Source: Rotaria macrura
Taxonomy: Eukaryota; Rotifera; Eurotatoria; Philodinida; Philodinidae
Direction of reading: 5' to 3'
DNA length: 64,000 bases
NCBI GenBank assembly: GCA_900239685.1
Contig: OENT01000346.1
Coordinates: 1-64,000, forward strand
The translations under genes were made by a program, and so were the position numbers. The notes below the pieces were generated by a model that saw nothing but the letters and a program-made list of their open reading frames with translations, ran no database searches and had not been told where the DNA came from. Below are positions 50,262 to 64,000 of this stretch, piece after piece (the stretch's first letter is position 1; the number at the start of each line of letters is the position of its first letter).

Positions 50262-53200
50262 CTATGCTGATCGTAATCAATTGTTAGCAGACATAAATGA
50301 AATTGAATCTACCTTATCAATAGAACAGAAAATGCTTGGCAAAAGACATAATAGAATAGACAGTTCATTGAAGCGATATATCATGTTTTTTCTTCAGTTG
50401 TCAAGGACATATCACTATTGAAAATGAATTTTTCATTTAAAAATAACAGCCAATATATTTGTTCGTAAATTAATCATAGAAACGACTAAAGGCAATCAAC
50501 AAACATTCTCTTCTGCAGAGAAAACAAGCCCTGTTAAATATCTAATATTTGCTCAGTAATGTAATAGTTCAACTTGTCTTAACAAAGTCAACTATTCAAT
50601 TTCTTGACATTATCCAATGTCAATGTAGTAACTCATAGTAATCAATTGATTGATATAGATCTGAAGTCTATTGAAGTTCATATTTTTTGTCAACATTTTA
50701 CATGAGTGTTATCTGAGAGTCAGTTAAAGAAAAATAATGATGACATGGGATCAGTTATAATTTACTTTTGCACATCTTTGGATATGTCTAATGAAAGCAA
50801 AATCTAAGTACTAGACGCATCTTTTTTTCTTGCAAGTCACATTTAATTACGTGTTTCATATCAAATAATCATAATTTTATTTAACTTTTCATGTCAACTT
50901 GATGGACTTTTTCTAAATCAATTAAATAACTTTAATCAAATAAGATTGAATTATAGATAGCTCTGAAATAATACGACTAAGTAAATCTTGTGGACTTAAA
51001 CTTTAGTACCCTTTAGTTGAAAATCGAATATTCAGAGCCGCTGATTTTGCTCATATGAATAGTTCTACTTCAATGTACTACTTTTCTATTTGAGTCTTAT
51101 TTCGAATTAGCAAAAGTTGTACTCTGGAACTCGGTTTAAACAATAATATAAAACTTGACTAGAATTCTGAAATTTCAACATCGAGTATTTTCTTAACATT
51201 TTCCTAAAATAATAATTTATAAATAAATGTTATTCATGTTGAATATAAATGATTTCCTAATTGAAAACTTCCTTATAACACAATAGGGAGGTACAAGTTT
51301 CATCCATAAAAAATTCTCTGATAAAAGTCACACTTGAGAATTGAAAATGACTTCGTCTAGTATTTTCGTTCATTTCTTTTTGAACGTCTTTATTAAAATA
51401 AACCGTGACAAAACTTTGTGTTTATGTTTAAGTATATCAATTGATTTCTATGAAATCATACGTTACACGATAAATCAACGAAAAGCAAAAAACCATCTAA
51501 TAATATTTATAGTACTATCACTGAAAAGAAGACTATCTGTCCGTGATGTGGAATTATTAATGATTGGTAATGTTGAAGATACACACGAGCTATTGGTAAG
51601 TAGATAGAAAAAGAAAAAAATTAAAAGGATTGGTATCGATGCATTTTTCGAGCCAGGTTATGAAGCATCAGCGAAGTTCTCGACTCAATTTTGAGACTTT
51701 TAATCAGAAAAAAATAAAAGAAATTAAATCGCTCTTAACTATTTCTATCGACTTCAGTCGGAAAGAATCCTTCTGTAAGATAATCTTGAATATTCAAGTT
51801 AAGCCCGACTTTTTTCATACAAGCGGCTGGCTATTGTTAAGAAATTGAATAATGCCAATATATTCTCGTTCAATCTATATCTGCTTGCAATAGAGCAGAT
51901 AAAAAACTTCAGAATTTCTACGAAGATTTATAAGAAATAAGAAAATAGGTGTCATCAATAAATTTTCATATTCAGATATATTTGAACCTTTTACTTGGCT
52001 GTATTATCTAGACATTCGTCATGGATAATCAATTAAAATATTCTTAATCAGTAAATTTTAAGTTTATATTTCATTGATGTTCTATAATTTTGATTCTGTT
52101 GAATGATGATCATTACAATCAATCTATTGTGAACTGATAACTATTACATACAATATCCTAGTGAGATCATTGGATAGAATAATGCTGTAAAACTTAAAAT
52201 CAGTATTTAAAATTTCAATGCATTTCATCCTTTGTCGTACGTCGTAGTAAGAAAACGACACTAATTTTTCGGAATTTATGATCACCTGAACAGCATACTT
52301 CTTTCGTATGATATTAATACCGAAGACACGCAAGTGGAATACAGTAACGTTATTTTTTTGAGAACAAATTGTATAATAATAAAATGCATCGTTCAATACC
52401 TGTTAGTTTTACTCTCGTTATTTCCTGTGTTACTATAATTGTCTATATACATCAATCAAATATACAAGCTATGTCTTTGCTTCTTTTATTCTTAAGTATG
52501 AGATGACATTAAAAAGAACTCATAATGTTAATTTGTGTTTACTATGTTTTTTTGCGCGGATTCTTAACTGTCAATAAGAACTTTACAAAGTCGAGAAAAG
52601 AGAAGAATCTCTTGAATGTTTGTACGCAAAATTCAACGATACATTACTTGTTTGTGAAAGTCATTTTTCAGAAGCCAATGCATTTAGTTTGACGTTTATT
52701 CGATAAAAATATATGTTGTTCTTGTCCTCTATAGAGTTAATCGAGCAATATGTTACAAACAAATACGTGTTCCACTTCAGATCAACATAAACGCAGACAA
52801 ACATCTTCATAATCATCAATCCAATAAACTATACGTACGATCATACCTTTATTATATTTTGAATCGTGCGAAACAAGAATTTTCGTAATTCTAATTACCT
52901 ACAATTCATTCTTCAATAGAGTCGACATGGCTAAACGTTGTACAAGAAATGCTTGGAAGTATTCATCTCAGGTCAAAGTAACCATTTAGACTTTAATATT
53001 TCTAGCTAGATTAGTGAGATTCCGTAAATGAATGTTTATGTTTTACGTATCAAACTGTATGGCTGACTATGATCAAGAAATGAGACATTTCAGTTTTTTA
53101 AAGAGATTTAAAATTTCATTTGGCATTCTATATCGAATTTCTGATTTCATCGAATAAAAGTTAAAAATTCACTTGAAAATGTTATTTTCTAATCTTGGTT

Positions 53201-54044
53201 GTTCAATCTCTGCAGTGAAAATTATACTGGTTGTATACTGAAGTATGCATTTTTTACAGTGATAATCGATGTCAAAAAGAAGACATTTAGCATCAAGGAA
53301 TAGAAAAACATAATGCTATCGATTTCAATGATATGGTTTAGAATTAGAGGTAACACATCTGATAAGACGTTTGATAACTAATTCATTTATTTTGACTTCA
53401 GCACTTATTTTCTTCCATGGGCATTGGTCGATATTGCTCGTAAATACAGACAGTAACGAAACTAGAGATAAAGTATTTACTTTAAAAAGTAAATATAATT
53501 AAAAACGTTCATGTACGTACGTCTCATAACTGTATTTATAAACAATATTGAGAAATGACCCTGGAAGAAAGACTATAAGTGAAATCTACGTCTAAATACA
53601 GATTGTTCAAAAAATATCAGATTAAAATTAAATCACTTAACTCTAAAAAAGAAATACACTAGCGAAAAATTTTTCATTCTCAATTAAAATTAATGATGGA
53701 CTTTGTCAATAGATTACAGCTTGAAACTAATATCTAGTTGCAGTGCTACTGAACAAGACTCGTCGTGTGAAACATTCATCTTCATTCTATTGGATATCAA
53801 CTTTATTGTTCCACAGATTGAAACCAAGTTGATGGTCATTACATAAATATTTAGATGACAGTTTGAATTATTTTCTTTCTCTGTTCATAAGAAACCCTTG
53901 AGTTCAATACCAAAGTCAATCAAAATAGACATTTTTATTAATATTCCTAAACTTTTATTCCAAAGAAAAAAATATAATGATAAAGAAGACAGGAGTGGCA
54001 AAAAACATGAACTAAAGTAATTGTCTTCTTAATTGATCTCACTT
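50262..54044. other. No gene recognised
   Basis: Upstream exons of the membrane protein exon may be hidden here, but none could be joined in phase. Open frames at 51341-51607 and 51630-51848 (plus) and 52124-52396 (minus) have no recognisable content. Confidence 0.4.
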
Positions 54045-54651
54045 TCAATGATATTTGGCCCATTTGTATTGTTCTAAAAGAAAATAATGTGTAATATATG
54101 TAATAATAGTAGTTAGTAAATCTTATACTTCTATCAGGCATAGCAAAGAAGACAAAATTGATAAGTGACGCAACAACAAATATTTGTGTGTACCAAATAA
54201 GATTTGGTTTTTTATTGTCCATATATGCACGATAGAATTTCCAAAACGCTAAAAAGAAATGCTTGGTTACTTGTTTAAATATTTATTCATTCTTGGTTAA
54301 CTTACTTCGAATACCACCTTGATAAATACCCATGGGAGTTTTATCTCGTCGAGCAATCCATGCTGGAACATCAGCTAATTTAACATCGGTCAAATGAAGG
54401 TCACCTTTGAAAAGAAAAGAAATCAAGGTATAAAAATGAGATCGACTCTTTGATAACAAACGTTTTCCATAATAACGCCATGGACAATATGCCCCATGTA
54501 TACGTGGATTAAAATCACGTGGATATTCATTGAAAACTTTAAGATATTTAGCTAAATTCAAATATTGTAGTGGATCCCATTTGGCTTTTATACGATCGGG
54601 ATTGCCAGGAATGAGTGTTTCATTCGTTTTGCTATACCAACTATCAGTCAT
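54045..54651 (-). CDS. ATP5MF: Mitochondrial ATP synthase subunit f
   Basis: Four minus-strand exons (54462-54651, 54306-54404, 54129-54248, 54045-54073) join in phase to 145 codons plus stop. The protein is a membrane-domain subunit of mitochondrial F1Fo ATP synthase, in the inner membrane near the dimer interface. The segments FNEYPRDFNPRIHGAYCPWR, YYGK, LADVPAWIARRDKTPMGIYQ and WKFYRAYMDNKKPNLIWYTQ follow the order of animal subunit f. A single transmembrane helix spans about residues 112-133. The last 29-base exon supplies the basic C-terminus QYKWAKYH, matching the short basic end of insect and vertebrate proteins. The chain is longer than the usual 90-110 residues, mainly at the N-terminus. 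A later start is possible, but no other ATG fits better. Confidence 0.88.
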
Positions 54652-55313
54652 GATACACTACTGTCGATTGAAATATTCAATTGAAGAACTTATAATGTTG
54701 CTATTATTTTGGTTGCATGTATACGTTTTTGTCTACTACCAATCAGAAAACAAAAGCGCTATACTCTATGTAAAAGTACTAATAAACAAACGAAAGTATT
54801 AACCTCTAAAAACGCAAAAAGAAAAAAAAATCGCCTTGTCAAAGAAAGAAAGAATATTATTGTTGTCATTTAGAACCGTAGATAACAATTTTTTGTCAGA
54901 AGTGAGTTTATTATATCTATTCCTGAATATTCTTCATGTAAGTTACATTTTTATTTATTTTATACTGTCTTCGTCAGCAGTTCGCATGTCATTGTGGCAA
55001 ATGTAAACGAATTCTTCGTATCACTTATTGATAAGAAAATGGATAATAAAGAATTAGGCTTTCGTGTGAATGTTGTTTCATCTGAATAATTTAATAAGAA
55101 AGAAAAAATTTTGGAATGACAAAACAAAAATGGAGAAGAGCGTAAAAAGAAGCACATATGTCAACAAAAAAACACACTGATGACCATCGACATACAACAT
55201 ATAGGAAAATATACACACATACACATGCACATACACATACATAGGCGTACATTGTTGAGCACATCGAAATCCAAGATGAAGAAGTGGAAGAGGAAGAAAT
55301 AGATTTTATTTGT
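54652..55313. other. Intergenic between ATP synthase f and actin
   Basis: This stretch is the promoter side of the ATP synthase f gene and the 3' UTR of actin. An AATAAA on the minus strand (55305-55310) lies four bases past the actin stop; others may be used. ACACAT-type repeats occur at 55210-55240. Confidence 0.5.
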
Positions 55314-56630
<1,317 letters not shown>

Positions 56631-56708
56631 TTAGCTAAAAAAGTTTGTTTTGCGCGTATTCTAGAGAACAACAATCTGAAATGGAGATAGTTTGCTGCTT
56701 TGTTTCGA

Positions 56709-56716
56709 CTTATATA
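56709..56716 (-). promoter_or_regulatory. TATA box of the actin gene
   Basis: The minus strand reads TATATAAG about 95 bases upstream of the actin ATG, a suitable distance for a short leader. Confidence 0.65.
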
Positions 56717-56739
56717 CAAACCACGAAAGAACATTGTGT

Positions 56740-56778
56740 TTCTTCTTCTTCTTCTTCTTCTTCTCTCTCTCTCTCTTC
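56740..56778. repeat. (TTC)n followed by (TC)n
   Basis: A pyrimidine run on the plus strand (purine on the actin strand) lies between the TATA box and the CArG box of actin. Confidence 0.85.
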
Positions 56779-56813
56779 TTATTCATCGACGGCTTGAAAT
56801 TCTATTTGTATTG

Positions 56814-56823
56814 CCATATAAGG
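56814..56823. promoter_or_regulatory. CArG box (SRF-binding consensus) upstream of actin
   Basis: CCATATAAGG exactly fits the palindromic consensus CC(A/T)6GG. It lies about 100 bases upstream of the TATA box and 200 upstream of the actin ATG. CArG boxes bound by serum response factor control actin genes in other animals; their use here is inferred. Confidence 0.7.
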
Positions 56824-57227
56824 ACATTTGAGGCAAACGCTCGAGCCAATGAAGAAAACGCAACAGATTGAAGAACACGAACAAGGGTGGGACTATGCAT
56901 GCCCATACAAAGACAATAAGTGTGAGCAAGTCTTTAGTCGTGTTCGATAATCAAAGACGTGCTTGTTTACGGAAGAGCAGCGACGACGATGGTCATCGTA
57001 AAGAAAGATTACCCATCGCATCATCCCAAATAACACGAAAATAATGTTGATAACATACGAAAAGAACAAACATTATGAAAAACAAAATATTTTCATTGAT
57101 ATCATTTTCTCATATCAAAACAAAGAAGACTTTCGATGAAATCCTCATATCAATCTCATTGAAAATAATATTGAATCTATTTATTATTTCAGATCAACTT
57201 AAAGTCGAATAGGAAAAAAACAGAAAG

Positions 57228-59293
57228 ATGGGTATTCTAGAAAAAATTGCTGATATTGAAAAAGAAATAGCACGAACACAAAAAAATAAGGGTACAACTA
57301 TTTCAAATTATGCCACTTAACCAAAGTGAATGAAATCCGTTGTTTTCTGTTTCTAGCAACTGAATATCATTTGGGTTTGCTTAAAGCAAAATTAGCAAAA
57401 TTTCGTCAGGCATTGATGGAGGGCGATGCTAAGAGTGGTGCTACTAAGGTTCGATAATAACTAAATCCTAAAGCAAGCGATTGTTTATTTAAATAAATCA
57501 TAACTCGTAGGGTGATGGTTTCGATGTTGTTAAATCCGGTGATGCTCGTGTAGCTCTTATTGGTTTTCCATCTGTCGGAAAGAGTACATTGCTGAGCACA
57601 GTGACACGAACGGAATCAACTGCTGCTTCATATGAATTTACAACATTGACTTGTATTCCGGGTGTTATTCAAGTAATTTTTTTCACGAAGAGAATATTAA
57701 TAAGATGATGATTATTTTATTGTTTGCTGTTATTGTAGTATAATGGTGCTGAAGTACGTATATTATTTACATATATGAATTATTTCAAGAACTTTGTCAT
57801 TATCGATTATAGATTCAATTGCTCGATTTGCCCGGTATCATTGAAGGCGCTGCTCAAGGTTTGTGTTCAAAATTCTTTTTTTCGGACAGAAAAAAATATA
57901 TATTTCTAAGTGTTTAAATAATAGGCAAAGGTCGAGGACGACAAGTTATTGCAGTAGCTCGTACTGCTGACATGGTTTTGATGATGTTAGATGCAACTAA
58001 AGGTGAAAAGCAAAGGTAAAATTATTTCTTTTTCTTCGACTTTCATACAAATATAAACAACTATTCAAATAAAGTTATTTACTGTACTAAGCAAGATAAT
58101 ATGATGTTAAATAATCATTGAGTAAACATTCTTGCCATTTGTGATATTGGATTTATTTGTTTGTCATAAGAATTTCTGTCTATGTTCTCTTTTTGCTCAA
58201 TAGAGAAATTCTTGAAGATGAACTTGAAAGTGTCGGTATTCGATTGAATAGACGTAAACCAGACATTTATTTTAAGGTATTCTTGTAAGTAAAAATTCGA
58301 TATGAATGTAATACACATATAAATAAACTTAGCAAAAAAAAACTGGTGGCATCAACATAACAAGTACAGTACCAATGACAAAATGTTCGGAAAAAATGAT
58401 TCAATTAATACTTCATGAGTATAAAATGTTTAATGCCCAAGTTCTTTTTCGTGATGATTATACAAGTGATGAATTCATTGATGTTGTAGTTGGTCGTCGT
58501 GTTTATATGCCATGTCTTTATGTAAATAAATAGATACATTTGTATTTACATATCTATGTTAGAAGATTTATTCATTTAGGTCTATAATAAAATTGATCAA
58601 GTGTCAATTGAGGAAGTTGATCGACTTGCTCGATTACCTAATACAGTTGTTATTAGGTTAGTAGAAAATAACAATGGTGAAGAAACAAAAGAAAAAATAT
58701 CTAATCATCGATTTTATTTTCAGTTGTAATATGAAACTAAATATTGATTATATGCTTGAAAGTATATGGGCATTATTAAATTTACTAGTTGTTTATACGA
58801 AGAAACGTGGTGAAAAACCTGATTTTGATGGAGGATTAATTATTCGATGTGGTACAACAGTTGAAAATGTCGTATGTTTTATGTTCTTTTATTTTATTTT
58901 CAATGGAATGCGAAGCTTTTTCTGAGATCTGATTTAATTTGATTTCCTATAGTGCCGTATGGTTCATCGAACGATGGTTGATCAATTCAAATATGCACTT
59001 GTTTGGGTAAAATAAATATTACATTGTGTTCCTATGGATATTGTTTCTTTCTCTCGGGTTTTCATGTTATTTAAACTAAAGATTCTAATTTCCTTAGAGT
59101 AATAGAAACTATTTATTTATGATTACAAAACATGTCTTCGATGGTTTATTAAAAATAATGATTTATTGTTTTGTTGTTGTCGATTTTCTTTCTTATTATC
59201 TTTTAGGGTACATCGGTAAAATTTTCGCCACAACGTGTTGGTCTTTCACATGTTTTACAGAATGAAGACGTCATTTGTTTAGTAAAAAAATAA
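57228..59293 (+). CDS. DRG2: DRG2, developmentally regulated GTP-binding protein
   Basis: Twelve exons (57228-57291, 57357-57448, 57511-57672, 57739-57753, 57813-57858, 57925-58015, 58204-58276, 58333-58521, 58580-58656, 58724-58871, 58953-59006, 59207-59293) join in phase to 365 codons plus stop, one residue longer than human DRG2 (364). DRG proteins are conserved Obg-related GTPases that associate with translating ribosomes together with a DFRP partner. The N-terminus [20 protein letters not shown] is almost the family consensus. P-loop GFPSVGKST is at 70-78, [12 protein letters not shown] begins at 116, and NKID is at 247-250. The C-terminal TGS domain ends [17 protein letters not shown] and then DVICLVKK. 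The [17 protein letters not shown] and [13 protein letters not shown] segments favour DRG2 over DRG1. Exon 4 is a 15-base microexon (YNGAE). Confidence 0.97.
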
Positions 59294-59403
59294 ATGAAAA
59301 TAAATATGGTTACGTTGGCTTGTTTTTGTTTTGCAACAAAATAACATAATAAAAACGAAAGACAAATAATATTGTTTTTGTTCAACATATGCATATGTTT
59401 TAG

Positions 59404-62400
59404 ATGACAGATGATGAAAATGAACCTTTACTGGAAGATAGTATTCGTCACGTATGTAATTGAATGGAGATTTATTTCGTAAATAAATGAAAATGTCCTT
59501 TGGTTTTCATAGCACACGTACACTTCTCTAAATGCATACATAACAACAAATGATAATCTTCCACAAGCATCTTCAAATACAACTTTTGCTACCGGTGAAA
59601 AACTACTAAGTGGTCATTATGAATCACTTGATTATGAATGTGATGAAAGTGAAATAGCTCACATGGAAGAAAAACGTCTAGGTTATGAACATACACGGCG
59701 TTTAAATGTATTGAAATGGTTAATCATGTTATTGATTGGTATATGCACAGGCTTGGTAGCTGTATTGGTTGATTTTTTAGTTAAAAAATTAACGAAATTC
59801 AAATTTAGCTATGTACAAAATAAGTTAGATTCATGTTTATCGGAACATTGTTTATTTAAACCTTATCTAGCATGGATTGGTTTAAATGTTGGAATGGTTC
59901 TTATTGCAGGCTGTCTTATTCTTTGGGAGGTAGATATTTCCATTAAAAAAAAACGAAAACAAGACTATATGACATTAGTTTATTTATTGTAGCCAGTTGC
60001 TCGTGGTTCAGGTATTCCACAAGTTAAATGTTATCTCAATGGTGTAGCTATACCACATGTACTTCGTTTAAAAACTTTGATCGCTAAAGTATTAGGTGTT
60101 ATATTTGCTGTAGCAGGTGGATTAGCTGTTGGAAAAGAAGGACCTATGTAAGAAATACAAGTGAATCATTATTTTGAAGGTGAAATTTTTCAATTGTAGG
60201 ATACATTCCGGTGCGATTATTGCTGGTGGGATATCACAGGGAAAGAGTAGTTCATTAAATATTGATTTGCATGTAAAATTAAGTACTGAACGAAAAATAG
60301 AATGTATTAAAATTTTCTTTTCTATTATTAGATTTTGAAATATTTTCGTACGGATAAACATAAACGTGATTTTGTATCGGCTGGCGCTGCAGCTGGTGTT
60401 GCCGCAGGTATATCTATTTATAAGTGTCGTAAAGAAGAAGAAATAATTTCTAATTGAAGCTTTTAGTAGTTCGACGAGTTTTGATCACATATAGAATATG
60501 TGGAATTCTAATCGTAAGAACTTGATCACTCTTCATGCTAAGGAACCAGAGTGTCGAGGCAGATTGTTTTTACCGCAGGCGATCATATCTTAAAATAGAA
60601 CATGGTTCTCATGAGGTTACATTCGTCATTCGATAGTTCAGTATTGTGTTTGTCACCAATAAAAATGTCATGTGAAACAAACGACCGCCGCTTACTTGAT
60701 TTATGAAGCAATTCCCACATGAGAAGTTCAACAGAGTGTTAGTCTTTGAAATATGCTTCATATGTTCAGGAGCTAATTTTAAGTATTAGATTGTCAATTT
60801 TGTTATTGTAAGTCGTTCGAAATCGTTACGGGTTTCTTCACAACTTATGATTATAGTGAACTGGATTATTCTGAATGTATCACTAGATAAAGATATGATC
60901 ATCTCTATTTGTGTTAATAATAATAATAATAATAATAACGATTTTAATACATTCATATAATAGAAAATAAGATACATCTCGTTTGTAACATCCGGAAAAC
61001 ACGATTTGTTTATCGTTTGACGAAAGATTTGAAGTTTATGTATACACTACAACCAGTGAATGAACTTTTTTCTAAATGGATAATAACAAAATCCGACTTT
61101 GTATTTAGCATTTGGTGCTCCTGTTGGTGGTGTTCTGTTTGCTCTAGAAGAAGGTGCAAGTTTTTTTAATCAACAATTAACATGGTTTATCGTATGATTG
61201 ATCGATTTTTTTTTCTATAAAATAAATTGATGTTTTCTAATTTTTTATCCTAAGTAGTTTTTCGCATCGATGGCATCAACGTTTACTTTAAATTTTGTTA
61301 TGAGTGCAATCGATGGCCATTTCGGTGATTTATCATCGCCAGGTTTAATCAATTTCGGACTTTTTAAAGTAGAAAGAAGCATATAAATCATAAGTAAATA
61401 ATTAAGAATATCTATGTCATAGGATACACCATATAGGTGGTTTGAATTACCATTATTTATTTTGATGGGTTTTATTGGTGGCATCCTCGGTGCTATATTT
61501 AATCAAATGAATTTACGTTTGACGAAATTTCGACATCATTATATCAATAAATGGTGGTTATTAGTCATTGAAGTAGTACTTGTTTCAGCAACAACTGTTG
61601 TTATAGCTTTTCTAATTATTATTGGAACTATGAATGAATGTCGGCCGATTAAAACACAATTAGAACTTAATTCACCAACAGTACAATTATATTGTCCTGA
61701 TGGACAATATAATACAATGGCAACGATTGTTTTTAGTACACCAGAACAAGCTGTGAGAAATTTATTTCATAGTGAAATCGGTACAAAAATTAATTGACAT
61801 GAATAAAAATGAGTAGAATACATTTTTCTTAATTCTATTTAGGAACATATAATGCATGGAGTTTGCTAGTTTTTTGTGCTGTTTATTTTTGTTTAACTTG
61901 TTGGACATATGGAGTCATTGTTAGCTCAGGTCTGTTTATACCAAGTCTATTGATTGGTGCTTCGTGGGGTCGATTAATTGGAATTGTTTTGCATACCTTA
62001 TTTCCATCCAGTGTTAAAGTGAGTTGAAAAAAACAAATTTTCCGTTTTAATTTCAAACATTTATTTTTCTATTTTGTCAATAGTATTTTGATTCCGGAAA
62101 GTATGCTCTATTTGGTGCGGCATCACATCTTGGTAAAATCTTTTTTGTACGCATGTAATAGAACAAGTTCTTTTTCTTTTCTAATGTCTTTCATCAGGTG
62201 GTACTATGCGAATGACAATCAGTCTTGCAGTAATTTTAATCGAAGCTACTGGTAATATTGGACTCGGTCTACCAATTATGATTATGCTAACCGTAGCTAA
62301 ACTTACGGGTGATTATTTTAATGAAGTAAGATTACCTAGAAAATAATATGACTTGCATGAAATAAAAGCAATTTATTTATTGAAGGGAATCTTCGATATA

Positions 62401-64000
62401 CATATTGCTTTACAAAGTTAGTTCATTTATTAGTTTTTGAGAACTTTTTGTTTTTACTGCCTAAGTATTAGGTGTACCATTTCTACCGTGGGAATCTGAA
62501 GCATTTGCATCACAACTTTCAGCATTGTAAGTCAACGATAATTATGTTCTTTTTTTTTATTGTTTATAATTATCTATTTGATTCTACTTTCAATAGAAGC
62601 ATCATGTCAGCACCAGTAATACAGTTGAAAACTGTTGAAAAAGTTGAGAATATTTATCGAATTTTACGTGCTGAAAGTCATCATGGTTTTCCAGTTGTTG
62701 ACCATCATACAGATGATGTATAAATTTTCTTTTCTCAATTTCTATTCTATACATCTCAAAACACTTTCAGATAAATAATCATCGTGGTGGTACATTTCAA
62801 GGAATTATTTTACGTCATCAACTTATAACAATGTTAAGAAAACGAGTTCGTTCATAAAAGAAAAAAGTAATACTAATGATTATTGTATAATGATTTCTTT
62901 TAGAATTTTATTTCATTGAATGATTGTCTTCGTGATTATTTAACAATGGATGATTTTCGTGAAAGTTATCCACGACATCCATCCATCGAGGTAAATATAA
63001 AAAAACAAAAATTGTTAGAACATTTTCTTAACAGCAATAATATCTGAAACAAAATATAGTTACTAGTGTTTATTACTGATTTATTGAATACACACAAATT
63101 TTTTTATCATCATCTTACCAACTATCGAAGATATGTAATGAGAAATCAATTTATATATTATATGAAGAGTTTATCGATAGAAAATCTATCATCTTATACC
63201 TGTGTGTATTTTCAATCTAGTTTAATTATAATCCTCAAAGTCAATGTAACCTGAGAAAGTTCAATGTGATAAAAAGTTTTCTTCTACACAAAAAATAATT
63301 TCATATTAACCATTGTATATACTTTTCGATATAGTACGAAATTTAGACTTTACTTAAATCGATTCCATATCATGAAAGTCGAGTTTATATCCAGTTTAGC
63401 TGTAATAAGTTTGTACTAGAGCCCTATTGGTGTTATGATTGAAGAGATATTGTCTTATACAGAGTTGTAAAATGTTGACAAATAAAAGTAGATCATAATT
63501 TTTGAAATTGATTGAAAGTATACAGTCTCTACTCACGATAGGTTTTTCTTTCAATTAATTATTGAACGCACCACTATAAAATAAATTCTCCACCTCTATC
63601 CCAGCACTATTTTTCAACGGTGTTCTCCAACTGATTCTAACATAGGAAATCCTATTTAAATGATCGGAAAAAATATTTTAAATTATTTTTGTCATAAATC
63701 TAGACCACTGTTCACAGTTCAGTAGGAGCTCGGTTGGGGTTAACCGAGTAATTTGATGTTTCTAAACTCGTCTGAGATTAATTTTCTCGGATATTAAAAT
63801 TTGAACTAAAAACATGTTTTTCTTATTTAGAGTGTGCATTTAACTAATGAAGAACGAGAACTTTATTGTGATCTACGACCATATATGAATTTAGCTTATA
63901 CAGTTTCACATGTAAATATCAAATGTTGAAAAAGAAATTGTTCTTATTTATTTAATCGAAAAATTTATTTTTATTTCTAGCGTTCAACTCTTCCACGTAT
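59404..64000 (+). CDS. CLCN7: CLC-7-type chloride/proton exchanger, 3' end beyond window
   Basis: Eighteen exons join in phase and run off the right edge: 59404-59451, 59513-59929, 59993-60147, 60200-60272, 60332-60407, 61109-61191, 61258-61368, 61423-61780, 61843-62018, 62084-62132, 62198-62325, 62386-62416, 62472-62526, 62597-62717, 62771-62845, 62904-62990, 63831-63911, and 63981 onward. About 714 residues are visible. The family exchanges chloride for protons across lysosomal membrane. GSGIP at 160-164 lies in the anion pathway. GKEGPM carries gating Glu204, and [10 protein letters not shown] carries E271 at the proton-glutamate position; the 67-residue spacing equals that of human CLC-7. 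[17 protein letters not shown], [16 protein letters not shown]-like, IPSLLIGA and GKYALFGAA segments all match CLC-7. The first CBS domain starts near [16 protein letters not shown], and the second is cut by the edge. Introns at 60408-61108 and 62991-63830 are long. Confidence 0.95.
60915..60938. repeat. (TAA)n microsatellite in CLC intron 5
   Basis: An uninterrupted TAA trinucleotide run lies inside the 701-base intron of the CLC-7-type gene. Confidence 0.9.

Overview
The window is AT-rich animal nuclear DNA. It holds intron-rich protein genes, mostly with introns of 50-70 bases (GT...AG) and a few of 0.7-3 kb. The gene set is metazoan: actin, DRG2, a CLC-7-type chloride/proton exchanger, mitochondrial ATP synthase subunit f, an RBM24/RBM38-type RNA-binding protein, a LIM protein, a class-A GPCR and a Ras-like GTPase. 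The compact introns, tightly packed genes and orphan receptors would suit a bdelloid rotifer or another small spiralian, but that is an inference and not proven here. There are two ambiguous bases (44250 and 56193), both non-coding. I joined exons by hand, requiring GT/AG borders and matching phase at every junction. For nine genes this gave a complete chain from ATG to stop; one chain runs off the right edge and four models lack their 5' end.

Left part (1-27 kb): an unrecognised plus-strand gene with an apparent one-base frameshift (1641-4786); an orphan class-A GPCR (8214-10440); a two-exon C-terminal fragment of an unknown gene (12043-12653); a minus-strand PTC7-type PP2C phosphatase with a 3-kb first intron (14478-20747); and an unrecognised Ser/Pro-rich, probably nuclear protein (24658-26615). 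Middle (27-37 kb): a decayed non-LTR retrotransposon on the minus strand (about 28.4-30.1 kb), a small G/C-tipped inverted-repeat element (32042-32412), and a three-LIM protein (34265-34902).

Right part (37-64 kb): a minus-strand block of RBM24/38-like, a new-looking single-Ig membrane protein, an unknown 3' exon, a RASD-like GTPase with a CAAX box, an acidic-tailed membrane protein exon, ATP synthase f and actin. The strand then switches. Actin and DRG2 are divergent across a 612-base promoter region that carries a consensus CArG box and a TATA box on the actin side. DRG2 is followed after only 110 bases by the CLC-7 gene, whose ATG lies directly behind a splice-acceptor-like TTTTAG. That arrangement suggests spliced-leader trans-splicing or an operon.

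The genes belong to unrelated housekeeping and signalling functions and do not form one pathway. No rRNA, tRNA, CRISPR array or virus-like gene was recognised.
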